Below, one piece after another: positions 9,711 to 18,757 of a DNA stretch of 64,000 bases. The notes under the pieces are model-generated. The model did no database searches. It was not told the origin of the DNA and worked only from the letters and a program-made list of their open reading frames with translations. This DNA is from Palsa-465 sp963800475 (GTDB lineage Bacteria; Actinomycetota; Thermoleophilia; Solirubrobacterales; Solirubrobacteraceae). The first letter of the stretch is position 1, and the number at the start of each line of letters is the position of its first letter. Position numbers and translations under genes: made by a program. The DNA lies in NCBI GenBank assembly GCA_963800475.1, contig CAWDAZ010000002.1:558001-622000 (forward strand). The letters run 5' to 3'.

Positions 9711-11210
9711 ATGTCGCGTGCCGACGACGTCACGGCGGCCCACGGTGACGGCACCGGTGATCTGCTCGACACCTCGCGCGCCGGACCGCTTGCGCTCAGA
9801 GGTGGTGCCTTACGGGTGGGCGGCTATGGAGGTGGCATGCTGCTCGCGCTCATCTCGGCGCCGCTGCTGATTCGCCACCTCCACCAGGTCGGATTCGGTC
9901 GGTACGTGACTGCGCTGTCGATCGCGACGATCGCCGCCGGCCTGACCGAGGGCGGTGTGAACGCGATCGCGCTGCGTGAGTTCGCTTCGCGTACTGGTGC
10001 AGAGCGGGGCACGGCAATGGCGGACATGCTCGGTATCCGCCTCCTGCTCAGTGTTGTCGGGGTACTCGGGGCGACGGCGTTTGCAGTCGCTGCCGGGTAC
10101 AGCCGAACGATTGTCATCGGGACCGCCATCGCGAGCGTCGGGCTGGCATTCCAGGTGTTGCAGACGCTGGTGTCGGTCCCACTTCAGGGGACGATGCGCC
10201 TCGGCGGGGTCGCCGCCGCCGATCTGGTGCGTAACGCCGTGAGCACTCTGCTGATCGTTGCTCTGGTGCTCCTTGGGGCCGGCATCCTGCCGCTGTTAGC
10301 CGTCATAACGCCGGCCTGCCTGGCGGCCTTGCTGCTGACCGTCCTCCTGGTTCGCGGCCAGATGCCGCTACGTCCGACGCTCCACTTCGGCCGCTACCTG
10401 CCACTGCTGCGAGAAACCTTTCCCTACGCAGTCGCGATTGCGCTCAACAGTGCCTACTTCCGCGTGACCGTGATCGTCATGTCACTCGAGGCGAGCGCGC
10501 GCGAGACGGGCTACTTCTCGACCTCATTCCGCGTCGTTGAGATCCTGATCGCGCTGCCGGTGCTGGTGATCGGCGCCGGTTTTCCGATCCTTACTCGGGC
10601 TGCTCGCGACGACCCGGAGCGTTTTGGCTACGCAACGCGGCGCACATTCGAGCTGTCGGTCCTGGTCGGCGTCTGGCTGGGACTCACGATGGTGCTCGGC
10701 GCGCGCTTTGCCGTCGAGGTGCTCGGAGGCCACGCTGCCGGGCCGGCCGCTGCGGTGCTCCGCATCCAGGGACTCGCGGTGATGGGTACCTTCGTTGCGG
10801 TGGCATGCGGTTTCCCGCTCCTGTCGCTCGCACGTTATCCCGCGCTGCTGCTCGCGAACGCGTTCGGGCTCGTTGTCACGATTGCGGTCTCGCTGTCGCT
10901 GGTGCCGGTGCTCCAAGCTCAGGGCGCGGCGATTGCGACCGTGGCGGCCGAGCTGAGTCTCGCGGCGACTTCGGTTGTGGCCCTCCTCCGTGCGAGACCG
11001 GATCTTCACCTCCCGCTCGGCATCGTTCCGATCGCTCTCCTGGCGGGCGGCGCGGGAATCGGAATCGGCTACCTGGTCGGGGTGGACCCGGTCGTCCAGG
11101 TGCTAGTCGGCACCTGCGTGTATGCGCTCGCCCTGGTGGCCATCGGCCGCTTCCCGCCCGAAATTGGACATGCGCTCCGCGCCAAGCGGACGGCGGACGG
11201 CGTCAGCTGA
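9711..11210 (+). CDS. Polysaccharide/oligosaccharide flippase, Wzx (MOP superfamily)
   Basis: About 499 residues with roughly 12-14 hydrophobic helices spread over the whole length, beginning near YGGGMLLALISAPLLIRHL. Early segments resemble the Wzx/RfbX family (LIRHLHQVGFGRYVTALSIATIAAGLTEGG, with Gly-rich helix turns). Proteins of this family flip undecaprenyl-linked repeat units across the membrane. Starts at 9690 (GTG), 9702 and 9711 are possible; 9711 is preferred for its spacing from AGG at 9699-9701. No Wzy polymerase or Wzz regulator was recognised in the window, so polymerisation genes may lie elsewhere. Confidence 0.88.
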   Translation: MSRADDVTAAHGDGTGDLLDTSRAGPLALRGGALRVGGYGGGMLLALISAPLLIRHLHQVGFGRYVTALSIATIAAGLTEGGVNAIALREFASRTGAERGTAMADMLGIRLLLSVVGVLGATAFAVAAGYSRTIVIGTAIASVGLAFQVLQTLVSVPLQGTMRLGGVAAADLVRNAVSTLLIVALVLLGAGILPLLAVITPACLAALLLTVLLVRGQMPLRPTLHFGRYLPLLRETFPYAVAIALNSAYFRVTVIVMSLEASARETGYFSTSFRVVEILIALPVLVIGAGFPILTRAARDDPERFGYATRRTFELSVLVGVWLGLTMVLGARFAVEVLGGHAAGPAAAVLRIQGLAVMGTFVAVACGFPLLSLARYPALLLANAFGLVVTIAVSLSLVPVLQAQGAAIATVAAELSLAATSVVALLRARPDLHLPLGIVPIALLAGGAGIGIGYLVGVDPVVQVLVGTCVYALALVAIGRFPPEIGHALRAKRTADGVS

Positions 11211-11222
11211 GCTGGGAGCTTC

Positions 11223-12104
11223 GTGCCGAGACTGTCGGGACCGCCGTCTATGCGTCGTTTGGCCGAGTTGTTGCCGCCACGACCTCAGCGCTGTGGCACA
11301 AGCGCGTGGAGCGGTGCGTTGCGCGTTCTCGCGGGCGCGACCCGTGGCCTCTTCGCTCGGTCCCGATCAGCCCGCGTGATCGTGGCTGGCGAAGCACGCG
11401 TCAGCGTGGACTTGAGGACACCCCACGGCAGGCGCATATTTGCGTATGGGTTTTGCGAGCCTGCGGCGCAGGCAATGCGGTCGCTTCTCAATTCAGGCGA
11501 CTTCGTCATCGATGGAGGTGCCAACATCGGACTGTTCACCACGCTGGCCGCCGTGCAGGTCGGCAGGTCTGGACGCGTGATCGCGTGCGAGCCATCTCCC
11601 GACACGATGCGGCTGCTTCGCGCAAACGTTGCCGACAACGGCTTCGATCAGGTGGAGCTGTGCGAGGTGGCACTCGCCGAAGCTCCGGAATTGCTCCGGA
11701 TGCACGTGTTTGAGCCAGGGTCCGGCTACAGCTCGTTCGCGCCGCTGAACACAGACGGAGGCACCGAGCTCGACGTTGAGGTGACGACTCTTGACGAACT
11801 CGCCTCGCACGTGCACGGCCGCATCGCATTGGTCAAGCTCGACGTGGAAGGCGCCGAGCTGAGGGCGCTTCGTGGCGCCGGTAATTTGCTCACGGCCAGC
11901 CGTCCAGATTTCATCCTCGAGCTCGAACCGGAGCATCTTGCTCGGCAGGGAGGCTCAATTGGTGATGTCCAAGCACTGTTCGACGACGCTGGGTACGTGG
12001 GCTACTCGATTGGCGACGGACTCAACCGACTCCCGGAGATGTGGACCAAGCCGCCCGGCGATCCCAACATCGTCGTGCGACCGAGGGAGCGGGCGAATGA
12101 CTGA
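11223..12104 (+). CDS. FkbM family SAM-dependent methyltransferase (second copy)
   Basis: 293 residues from GTG 11223 (ATG 11250 is an alternative). Motif I is FVIDGGANIGLFTTLAAV, followed by VIACEPSPDTMRLLRANV and the FkbM signature LVKLDVEGAELRALRGA. The family methylates hydroxyl groups, often of sugars. Twelve bases after the flippase and overlapping the next glycosyltransferase by 8 bp, so these three genes form a small operon (9711-13137). It shares only family motifs with the other FkbM at 8816-9556, so the two probably methylate different positions or sugars. Confidence 0.88.
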   Translation: MPRLSGPPSMRRLAELLPPRPQRCGTSAWSGALRVLAGATRGLFARSRSARVIVAGEARVSVDLRTPHGRRIFAYGFCEPAAQAMRSLLNSGDFVIDGGANIGLFTTLAAVQVGRSGRVIACEPSPDTMRLLRANVADNGFDQVELCEVALAEAPELLRMHVFEPGSGYSSFAPLNTDGGTELDVEVTTLDELASHVHGRIALVKLDVEGAELRALRGAGNLLTASRPDFILELEPEHLARQGGSIGDVQALFDDAGYVGYSIGDGLNRLPEMWTKPPGDPNIVVRPRERAND

Positions 12105-13137
12105 GCTCGACGCCGCCGCCCAGACGCGAGTGCTGATGCTGACCCCGTACCCGCCGATGCACGGTGGCATCGCCGTGTACGCCGGCCAACTGGCTGCGCG
12201 CCTTCGTGCCAACGGCGACGCGGTCGTCGTTGCGTCGCCCGAGCCCTCCAGCGCGGACTGTGTGCTCAACGTTCGCCGACGGGGAGCAGGCATCGAGCTT
12301 GCGAGGCTCGTTCGCCGTTTTGACAGCTTCGTCATCCAATTTCAGCCCGAGATGCTTGGCGATCCTGGCGCCAGTCGCTTCAAGCGCGGGCGGGCACTGT
12401 TGCGGCTCGCGGCAGCCATACGCGCGGCACCGAGGTCGGAGCTCTATGTGCACGAGGTCGACTATGGACAGGGCCCGCTCGCACCGATACTTCGCGCGCT
12501 CGTCCGTCCCGTATTTGCGAATGCGGACGTCCTAATCGTCCACACCGAACGGGAGCGAGGCGACCTTTCGAGGACCTTCAAGATCGACTCGAGCCGAATT
12601 CGCGTGGTGAGTCAGGGTGAGTATCTGTTGCCTCGAACAACTGACGACCGTCTCAGCGCGCGGCGCGCGCTGCGGGTTCCGGCCGACGAGTTAGTGCTGC
12701 TCTCGATCGGGTTTCTTCAGCCCAACAAGGGATTCGATCGTGCCATCCGCGGATTCGCGCACGTTCGGTCCGAGCGCGCGAGGCTGTACGTCGTCGGTTC
12801 GATGTGGCGCGAGGATGATGTAAGCCGCTCGCACGTGGAGGAGCTGCGGTGCCTGGCGGCTCAGACGCCGCGCGTCGAACTGCGCGAGGGCTATGTCACG
12901 GATGAAGAGTTCGACCGATGGATCGTGGCCGCTGACGTCCTCGTGCTGCCGTATCGATTCGGCTGGTCTTCGAACGTCATGGAGCGCGGATTACTGTATG
13001 CGCGGCCGGTGATCATGTCCGACGTTGGTGGGATGAGCGAGCAGGGAACAGATCGCAGCGGCGTGACGATGGTCAAAGATGACACGGAACTGGTGAGCGC
13101 CTTGGCGAGCGTTACTGACACACTCACCGCGCCTTAG
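12097..13137 (+). CDS. Glycosyltransferase family 4
   Basis: 346 residues from ATG 12097, which overlaps the preceding FkbM stop by 8 bp. N-terminal PYPPMHGGIAVYAGQLAARL is the acceptor-side loop of GT-B enzymes. The C-terminal domain has LLSIGFLQPNKGFDRAIRGF and a late VLPYRFGWSSNVMERGLLYARPVIMSDVGG. In place of the usual E-x7-E there is a single Glu (MERG), so the donor site is somewhat diverged. Part of the flippase operon; likely adds a sugar to the lipid-linked repeat unit. Confidence 0.85.
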   Translation: MTELDAAAQTRVLMLTPYPPMHGGIAVYAGQLAARLRANGDAVVVASPEPSSADCVLNVRRRGAGIELARLVRRFDSFVIQFQPEMLGDPGASRFKRGRALLRLAAAIRAAPRSELYVHEVDYGQGPLAPILRALVRPVFANADVLIVHTERERGDLSRTFKIDSSRIRVVSQGEYLLPRTTDDRLSARRALRVPADELVLLSIGFLQPNKGFDRAIRGFAHVRSERARLYVVGSMWREDDVSRSHVEELRCLAAQTPRVELREGYVTDEEFDRWIVAADVLVLPYRFGWSSNVMERGLLYARPVIMSDVGGMSEQGTDRSGVTMVKDDTELVSALASVTDTLTAP

Positions 13138-13143
13138 TTCAGA

Positions 13144-14436
13144 TCAAGCCCCGATGATTCGCACTTCTGGCAGCGGCACGATGAACTTCCCGCCGCCTTC
13201 GAGGAATTCCCGCTCGCGCTCGAGGAACTCGTCGAGGAAGTGCCAGGGCAGGACGAGGTAATAGTCGGGGTTCATCGCCCGCGAGTCCTCCTCGCTGATG
13301 ATCGGGATTTGCGTCCCGATCGTCTCCGAGCCCCACTTGTCTGAGTTGCGGTCGGCCGCCGCCTCGATCAGGGCGTGGTCGATGTCCGCGTACTGCAAGA
13401 TCGTGTTCCCCTTCGTCGACGCGCCATAGACGTGGATCTTCTTGCCTTCGTCGTGCAGCATCCGGCACGTCGAGAGCAGCTCGTCACGCACGAGCTCGAC
13501 GCGCTGCCGGAACTCCTCGTATGGAGCCGGTGAGTCGAGCGCCAGCTCGAACTCGCTGACCCGTAGCCGGCGGAGCTGCTCGGCCTGCTCGGGCGTCTGC
13601 TGATGGTCTCCCTGATGCCCGATGAAAAGGCGAATCGAGCCGCCGTTGATGTCGTTGAGCTCTCCTGCGACGACCTCGAAGCCTCCCTCGCCCACCAGGC
13701 GTTCGATGACCGCGAGCGAGTAATACTCGAGGTGCTCGTGGACGATCGCGTCGAACGCGTTGGCGCCGAGCATCGAGGGCAGGTAGTGGAGCTCGATCAC
13801 CCAGAGGCCGCCTTCGGCGAGCGACTGCGCGACGTCGGAGACGAACACCGACGGGTCCTCGAGGTCATAGAACATCGCGATCGAGGTGATCGCCTTGGCC
13901 TTCTGGTCGGGCCTGCTACGCCGGAAGCCCTCGGCGGAGAAGAAGTCCCGGACGACGGGATAGCCCTTCTCGACCGCGTAGCGGCCGACGTCGGACGGGT
14001 CGAAGCCGAGGTAGCGCAGCCCGCTCGACTCATAGCCGTCGAGCAGAGTGCCGTCGTTGCAGCCGATGTCCACGACCAGGTCGCCTGGCTCGAGCGACAC
14101 GGTCGACTCGACGGCCCGGGCGATCCCGTGGAGGTTCTCGGTCATCGTGCGGTTGACGCCGCTCCGGTACCAGTAGGAGCTGTACAGGATCGAGCCCGGA
14201 ACCGTGTGGCGCGTCTGGATCAGGCCGCATGCTTCCTGGTCCTGGGTCATGTCGCAGCGGACCAGCTCGAGTGGGATCGCGCGCTGCACGGGCTGGCTGC
14301 CGTTCGGATCGGCGAACGCGCCCGCGATTCGCTGATCACCGAGCGACAGGACGGGCGCGAGGTGGCGGCAGCCACAGATGCGGCAGGTGGAGCGGGTGAT
14401 CAGGCTGGGGCGTGGGGCGGGCTTGGATGTGCTCAC
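13144..14436 (-). CDS. NDP-sugar C-methyltransferase-type SAM methyltransferase (TylC3/NovU-like)
   Basis: 430 residues with the three-part layout of sugar C-methyltransferases. An N-terminal zinc-binding part holds C-R-I-C at ~18-21 and later Cys (RCDMT), the central SAM domain has LVVDIGCNDGTLLDGY and a VHEHLEYYS segment (the HEH catalytic region), and the C-terminal domain has IHVYGASTKGNTILQYADI and ends near VLPWHFLDEFLEREREFL. Characterised members add a C-methyl at C3 of 4-keto-6-deoxy sugars. Divergent from gmd (70 bp apart), whose product is a 4-keto-6-deoxy sugar, so a C-methylated 6-deoxyhexose is a reasonable inference. The substrate is unproven. Confidence 0.85.
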   Translation of the reverse strand: MSTSKPAPRPSLITRSTCRICGCRHLAPVLSLGDQRIAGAFADPNGSQPVQRAIPLELVRCDMTQDQEACGLIQTRHTVPGSILYSSYWYRSGVNRTMTENLHGIARAVESTVSLEPGDLVVDIGCNDGTLLDGYESSGLRYLGFDPSDVGRYAVEKGYPVVRDFFSAEGFRRSRPDQKAKAITSIAMFYDLEDPSVFVSDVAQSLAEGGLWVIELHYLPSMLGANAFDAIVHEHLEYYSLAVIERLVGEGGFEVVAGELNDINGGSIRLFIGHQGDHQQTPEQAEQLRRLRVSEFELALDSPAPYEEFRQRVELVRDELLSTCRMLHDEGKKIHVYGASTKGNTILQYADIDHALIEAAADRNSDKWGSETIGTQIPIISEEDSRAMNPDYYLVLPWHFLDEFLEREREFLEGGGKFIVPLPEVRIIGA

Positions 14437-14506
14437 GGGTCTGCGTCCAGGAGCGCGGAACTATCTCACAGGCCCCCCCTGGCTCCCCGTGTAGCCTGCA
14501 CGCCGG

Positions 14507-15472
14507 ATGGCAAGCCCCGTCGCGCTGATCACCGGTATCACGGGCCAGGACGGCTCCTACCTCGCGGACCTGCTGGTCGAGCGAGGCTATGAGGTCCACG
14601 GCACCGTCCGGCGGTCCTCGACCGAGAGGTTCGAGCGAATCGAGCACCTGCGCGATCGGATCACCCTGCACCAGGCGGACCTGCTCGATCAGCGCTCGCT
14701 GGTCGACTCCCTGCGCACCGCCAGACCCGATGAGATCTACAACCTCGCCGCGATGTCGTTCGTGGCGGTCTCATGGATCCAGCCCACGCTCACCGCCGAG
14801 TTCACCGGCGTGGGGGTGACCCGGGTGCTCGAGGCGATGCGAGAGGTGTGCCCGGGGGCGCGCTTCTACCAGGCCTCGTCGTCGGAGATGTTCGGCAAGG
14901 TCAGAGAGGTGCCCCAAAATGAGGAGACCGCTTTCTACCCCCGTTCACCGTACGGCGTAGCCAAGGCGTACGGGCATTTCATAACCGTCAACTACAGGGA
15001 GTCATACGACATTCACGCGACCAGCGGGATCCTGTTCAACCACGAGTCCAGTAGACGTGGGCGGGAGTTCGTCACTCGCAAGATCACCTGGCACGCCGCC
15101 GCGATCAAGCTCGGCCTCGTCGACCAGCTGGAGCTCGGAAACCTCGATGCGCAGCGCGACTGGGGTTACGCGAAGGACTACGTCGAGGCGATGTGGCTGA
15201 TGCTCCAGCGCGATGATCCCCAGGACTACGTGATCGCCACGGGCATCGCCCACTCGGTCCGCGACTGCGTCGAGATCGCATTCGACCAGGCGGGGATCAG
15301 CATCGACGACCACGTGGTCATCGACGAGTCGCTGAGACGGCCCGCAGAGGTCGACCACCTGATCGGGGATGCGTCCAAGGCCAAGCGCGAGCTCGGATGG
15401 GAGCCGAAGACTAGCTTTGAAGAGCTGATTCGCTTGATGGTCGATGCCGACTATCGGTTGCTGAACCGCTGA
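14507..15472 (+). CDS. gmd: GDP-mannose 4,6-dehydratase
   Basis: 321 residues, the usual length. NAD(P) site at the N-terminus (ITGITGQDGSYLADLL), RRSS segment for the cofactor phosphate, active-site S124-S-S-E127 (ASSSEMFG), Y149-x3-K153 (SPYGVAKAYG), and GDP-sugar contacts in FNHESSRRGREFVTRKI and QRDWGYAKDYVEAMWLML. Converts GDP-mannose to GDP-4-keto-6-deoxymannose, the precursor of GDP-fucose, rhamnose, perosamine and related sugars. All catalytic residues (Ser/Thr, Glu, Tyr, Lys) are present. Two bases before the next gene, so they are co-transcribed. Confidence 0.95.
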   Translation: MASPVALITGITGQDGSYLADLLVERGYEVHGTVRRSSTERFERIEHLRDRITLHQADLLDQRSLVDSLRTARPDEIYNLAAMSFVAVSWIQPTLTAEFTGVGVTRVLEAMREVCPGARFYQASSSEMFGKVREVPQNEETAFYPRSPYGVAKAYGHFITVNYRESYDIHATSGILFNHESSRRGREFVTRKITWHAAAIKLGLVDQLELGNLDAQRDWGYAKDYVEAMWLMLQRDDPQDYVIATGIAHSVRDCVEIAFDQAGISIDDHVVIDESLRRPAEVDHLIGDASKAKRELGWEPKTSFEELIRLMVDADYRLLNR

Positions 15473-15474
15473 GC

Positions 15475-16461
15475 GTGACGACACCTAGCAAGAGGCGGCG
15501 GGCGCTCGTTACGGGCCTGTCCGGCCAGGACGGCTCCTACCTGGCCGAGCTGCTGCTCGCTGAGGGCTATGAGGTCGTGGGCGTGGTTCGCGGGGGTCGA
15601 GCCGACCATCTCGGAGCCGCCGACCACCTGCTCGGCCGGGTCGAGCTGATCGAGGGTGACCTGACCGCTCCCGAGAGCCTGGCGGCCGCGGTCGCGGACA
15701 CGCGTCCCGACGAGCTCTACCACCTCGCTGCGCCGACGTTCGCACCCGACAGCTGGCGGCGCCCGGCTGAGACCTTCTCGGTGATCGCGGGCGCCACGGC
15801 GACACTGCTCGAGGCTGTCCGTGACCACAGCCCGAAGACCCGGGGGTTCGTCGCGGTCTCGGGGGCGATCTTCGGAGCGGCGCCGGAAAGCCCCCAGCGG
15901 GAGGACACCGTGTGCCGGCCCGGGACCCCGTACGCCACGGCGAAGCTCGCCGTGCACCAGCTGGTCGGGCAGCTCCGCCTCCACGACGAGCTGTTCGCCT
16001 GCTCGGGGATCCTCTACAACCACGAGTCCTCCAGACGCCCCGTGCAGTTCGTCTCGCGCAAGGTGACTCGAGCGGCGGCGGCGATCCGGCTGGGCCTCCA
16101 GCGGGACGTGGAGCTCGGGGACCTACACGCGGTGCGCGACTGGTCCTTCGCGGGTGACGTGATGCGCGGCGCGTGGCTGATGCTTCAGCAGGACCGCGCC
16201 GACGACTACATCCTCGCGAGCGGCGTCCCGCACACGGTCGCCGAGCTGGCCGAGATCGCCTTCTCGCACGTCGGGCTGGAGGCCGCGGATCACATCCGTG
16301 TCGCCTCCGAGCTTCAGCGCGCGCCGGATCTCGTCCCGCTCGTCGGTGATCCGAGCCGCGCTCGCAAGCGCCTCGGCTGGCGTCCCACGATGGACTTCCA
16401 GCAGCTGATCGAGTGCATGGTCGACGCCGATCTCCGAGAGCTCCGAGCCGGGCCGGAGTAG
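15475..16461 (+). CDS. GDP-mannose dehydratase-like SDR paralog lacking the catalytic Glu
   Basis: 328 residues from GTG 15475. Clearly paralogous to the upstream gmd: LVTGLSGQDGSYLAELL nucleotide loop, Y153-x3-K157 (TPYATAKL), and the GDP-sugar segment YNHESSRRPVQFVSRKV followed by VRDWSFAGDVMRGAWLML. In the active site ASSSEMFG of Gmd is replaced by AVSGAIFG, so Ser129 remains but the Glu that acts as base in 4,6-dehydration is Ala131. The arginine-rich cofactor segment is also changed (RGGRADHL). It may have become a reductase or epimerase acting on the Gmd product, or a partner subunit. Two bases separate it from gmd. Confidence 0.85.
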   Translation: MTTPSKRRRALVTGLSGQDGSYLAELLLAEGYEVVGVVRGGRADHLGAADHLLGRVELIEGDLTAPESLAAAVADTRPDELYHLAAPTFAPDSWRRPAETFSVIAGATATLLEAVRDHSPKTRGFVAVSGAIFGAAPESPQREDTVCRPGTPYATAKLAVHQLVGQLRLHDELFACSGILYNHESSRRPVQFVSRKVTRAAAAIRLGLQRDVELGDLHAVRDWSFAGDVMRGAWLMLQQDRADDYILASGVPHTVAELAEIAFSHVGLEAADHIRVASELQRAPDLVPLVGDPSRARKRLGWRPTMDFQQLIECMVDADLRELRAGPE

Positions 16462-16472
16462 CCGTCGCCGCG

Positions 16473-17630
16473 ATGCGCGTCTGCTTGGTCTACGACTGCT
16501 TGTTTCCGTACACCGTCGGCGGCGCCGAGCGGACGTATCGCCGACTCGCCGAGCTGCTGGCGGCCGACGGGCATGAGGTCACCTACCTGACGCTGCGCCA
16601 GTGGGACCGCGGCGTCGCACCGGACGTCGAGGGGGTCGATGTCCGCGTTGCGGGCCCGCGGATGTCGCTGTACACGGGCTCCGGTCGCCGTCGCGTGCTG
16701 CCGCCGATCGCGTTCGGGGCCGGCGTGCTCGGGCACCTGCTTCGCCACGGGCGCCGTTACGACGCGGTGCACTGCGCCTCGTTCCCGTACTTCTCGCTCC
16801 TGGCCGCAGGCGTCGCTCGCTGGAGCGGCCGCTTCCGGCTCGCGGTCGACTGGCACGAGGTCTGGACGCGCGGATACTGGCGCGAGTACCTCGGCTCGGT
16901 CGGCGGCGAGGTCGGGTGGCGCGTACAGCGGTTGTGCGTCCGGATCCCTCAGCGGGCGTTCTGCTACTCGCGGCTGCACGCCGCGCGACTTCGCGACGAG
17001 GGCTTCACGGGCGAGGTCACCGTGCTCCCCGGCGAGTGGAACGGGCCATTGAAGCCCCGGCCCGTCCAGCGGCCGGACCAGGTGGTGGTGTTCGCCGGCC
17101 GCCACATTCCCGAAAAGCGCGTGCTGGCGATCCCGCCCGCGATCGCGCGCGCTAGAGCAGAGCTGCCCGAGCTGACGGCCGTGATCCTCGGCGACGGCCC
17201 CGACCGGACGGGGCTTGAGCGGCTGATCGCCCAGCTCGGTCTGGGTGACGCGATCGAGGCCCCGGGATTCGTCGCCACCGAGCGGGTCGATCACGACCTC
17301 GGCAGGGCGCTGTGCATGCTGCTCCCCTCACGCCGGGAGGGCTATGGGCTGGTGGTGCTGGAGGCCGCGTCACGAGGCACGCCCAGCGTCGTCGTCGCCG
17401 ATCCTGACAACGCCGCGGTGGAGCTCATGGCCGAAGGCGAGAACGGGCTCATCGCACCGTCCGCCTCGCCGGAGGATCTCGCCGAGGCGGTCCTCCGCAT
17501 CCACGACGCCGGGCAGTCCCTGCGCGAGTCGACCGCGCGGTGGTTCGCCCGCAACGCGGAGCGGTTCTCGCTGCGCCGCACGCTCGAGATCCAGGCGCGC
17601 GCCTACGGCGACGCGGGCGAGTTGCCGTGA
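16473..17630 (+). CDS. Glycosyltransferase family 4
   Basis: 385 residues from ATG 16473, which lies 12 bp after the Gmd paralog. CLFPYTVGGAERTYRRLAELL is the acceptor loop of GT4 enzymes; VVVFAGRHIPEKRVLAIPPAI and REGYGLVVLEAASRGTPSVVV give the nucleotide-sugar site with E-x7-E. Third gene of the gmd operon, so GDP-6-deoxyhexose or a derivative is a likely donor (inference from context). The 3' end overlaps the convergent glycosyltransferase by 28 bp. Confidence 0.9.
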   Translation: MRVCLVYDCLFPYTVGGAERTYRRLAELLAADGHEVTYLTLRQWDRGVAPDVEGVDVRVAGPRMSLYTGSGRRRVLPPIAFGAGVLGHLLRHGRRYDAVHCASFPYFSLLAAGVARWSGRFRLAVDWHEVWTRGYWREYLGSVGGEVGWRVQRLCVRIPQRAFCYSRLHAARLRDEGFTGEVTVLPGEWNGPLKPRPVQRPDQVVVFAGRHIPEKRVLAIPPAIARARAELPELTAVILGDGPDRTGLERLIAQLGLGDAIEAPGFVATERVDHDLGRALCMLLPSRREGYGLVVLEAASRGTPSVVVADPDNAAVELMAEGENGLIAPSASPEDLAEAVLRIHDAGQSLRESTARWFARNAERFSLRRTLEIQARAYGDAGELP

Positions 17631-18721
17631 GCGGCTTCGACCAGCACGCCGAGCACAGTGTCCGCGGTCCGGGCCCACGAAAACTCCCGCGCGCGCGCGA
17701 GCGCGCGCGAGGACAGCGCGGCGCGGTGCCCGGGATCGCTGAGCAGCCTTACGAGCGCCGCCGAGATGCTCGACACGTCGCGTGGGTCGACGTAGTCAAC
17801 GGCGTCGCCGCCGACCTCGGGAAGGCTCGAGCAGTCGGAGGTCACCACCGGTGCTCCCGCGCTCATCGCCTCCAACACCGGGAGGCCGAACCCCTCCTGC
17901 AGGGACGGGTAGCAGAACACCGCGCAGCGGCGGTAGAGCTCGCCCAGCTCGGCGTCGGACACCGACCCGAGCACTTTGCAGCGGTCGCCCAGCGACCGGA
18001 GCGCGTCTAACGAATCTCCCGCGTGCCAGCCCACGTTTCCCACCACCACCAGCCGATGCCGCCGCTGGAGCTCGCCGGGGAGCTGCCGGTAGGCGTCTAC
18101 CAGCCGAGGCAGATTCTTGCGCGGCTCGACCGTGCCGACTGCGAGCACGAACCCCGGATCCGGGAGGCGGCCGTCGCCCGGCGGGGCCCCCGCGCCGGGA
18201 CCCACGGCCGAGGCGGTCGCGAGCGGAGCGACCGTCGTGCGCGCGGCCGCACCCGGAAAGCGCGCCGCGAGTGCATCCGCCGTCGCCTGCGAGATCGCGA
18301 TGAACGCGGCCGAGCGACGGACGGAGATGCCGAGCGTCAGTCGCTCGACCACCGCGGATCGCAGCCGTGGACGCGCGGCTCGGTCGAACGCGACCATGTC
18401 GTAGACGATCGGCACCGCTGGGATCGACAAGAGCCAGGTGGTCAGGTAGCTGTTCGAGGAGAGGAACACGTCGCATTCGCGGTTGGCCGCGCGAGCAGCG
18501 CGAACGTGCCACCAGGGATCTCGGCCCTCGATCACCCGCCATCGAAAGCGTTCGTCGAGCTGTGCTTCCCACGCGTCACGTGCGTACAGGCGATAGCCGT
18601 GCGGGTCCTCGCGCTCATGCAGCGCCCGCAGCAGCTCCTGGACGACGCGGCCGCGCCCGACGATCGGCTCCGCCGCTGCGCGAGCGTCGATCCCGATCGT
18701 CAGCGGGCGTTGCTCCGGCAC
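17603..18721 (-). CDS. Glycosyltransferase family 4
   Basis: 372 residues starting at GTG 18721, just before LTIGIDARAAAEPIVGRGRVVQELL. The frame stays open far upstream to 20752, but that extension is antisense to other genes and has no domain. C-terminal VLAVGTVEPRKNLPRLVDAYRQL and QEGFGLPVLEAMSAGAPVVTS are classic GT4 motifs (mannosyl- or rhamnosyltransferase-like subgroup with the EPRKN loop). Divergent from the next glycosyltransferase with only 36 bp between starts, so the two promoters must overlap. Confidence 0.9.
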   Translation of the reverse strand: MPEQRPLTIGIDARAAAEPIVGRGRVVQELLRALHEREDPHGYRLYARDAWEAQLDERFRWRVIEGRDPWWHVRAARAANRECDVFLSSNSYLTTWLLSIPAVPIVYDMVAFDRAARPRLRSAVVERLTLGISVRRSAAFIAISQATADALAARFPGAAARTTVAPLATASAVGPGAGAPPGDGRLPDPGFVLAVGTVEPRKNLPRLVDAYRQLPGELQRRHRLVVVGNVGWHAGDSLDALRSLGDRCKVLGSVSDAELGELYRRCAVFCYPSLQEGFGLPVLEAMSAGAPVVTSDCSSLPEVGGDAVDYVDPRDVSSISAALVRLLSDPGHRAALSSRALARAREFSWARTADTVLGVLVEAAHGNSPASP

Positions 18722-18757
18722 GGCCGCTGACGATAGCGACGGCCTACGCTTGCGCCC

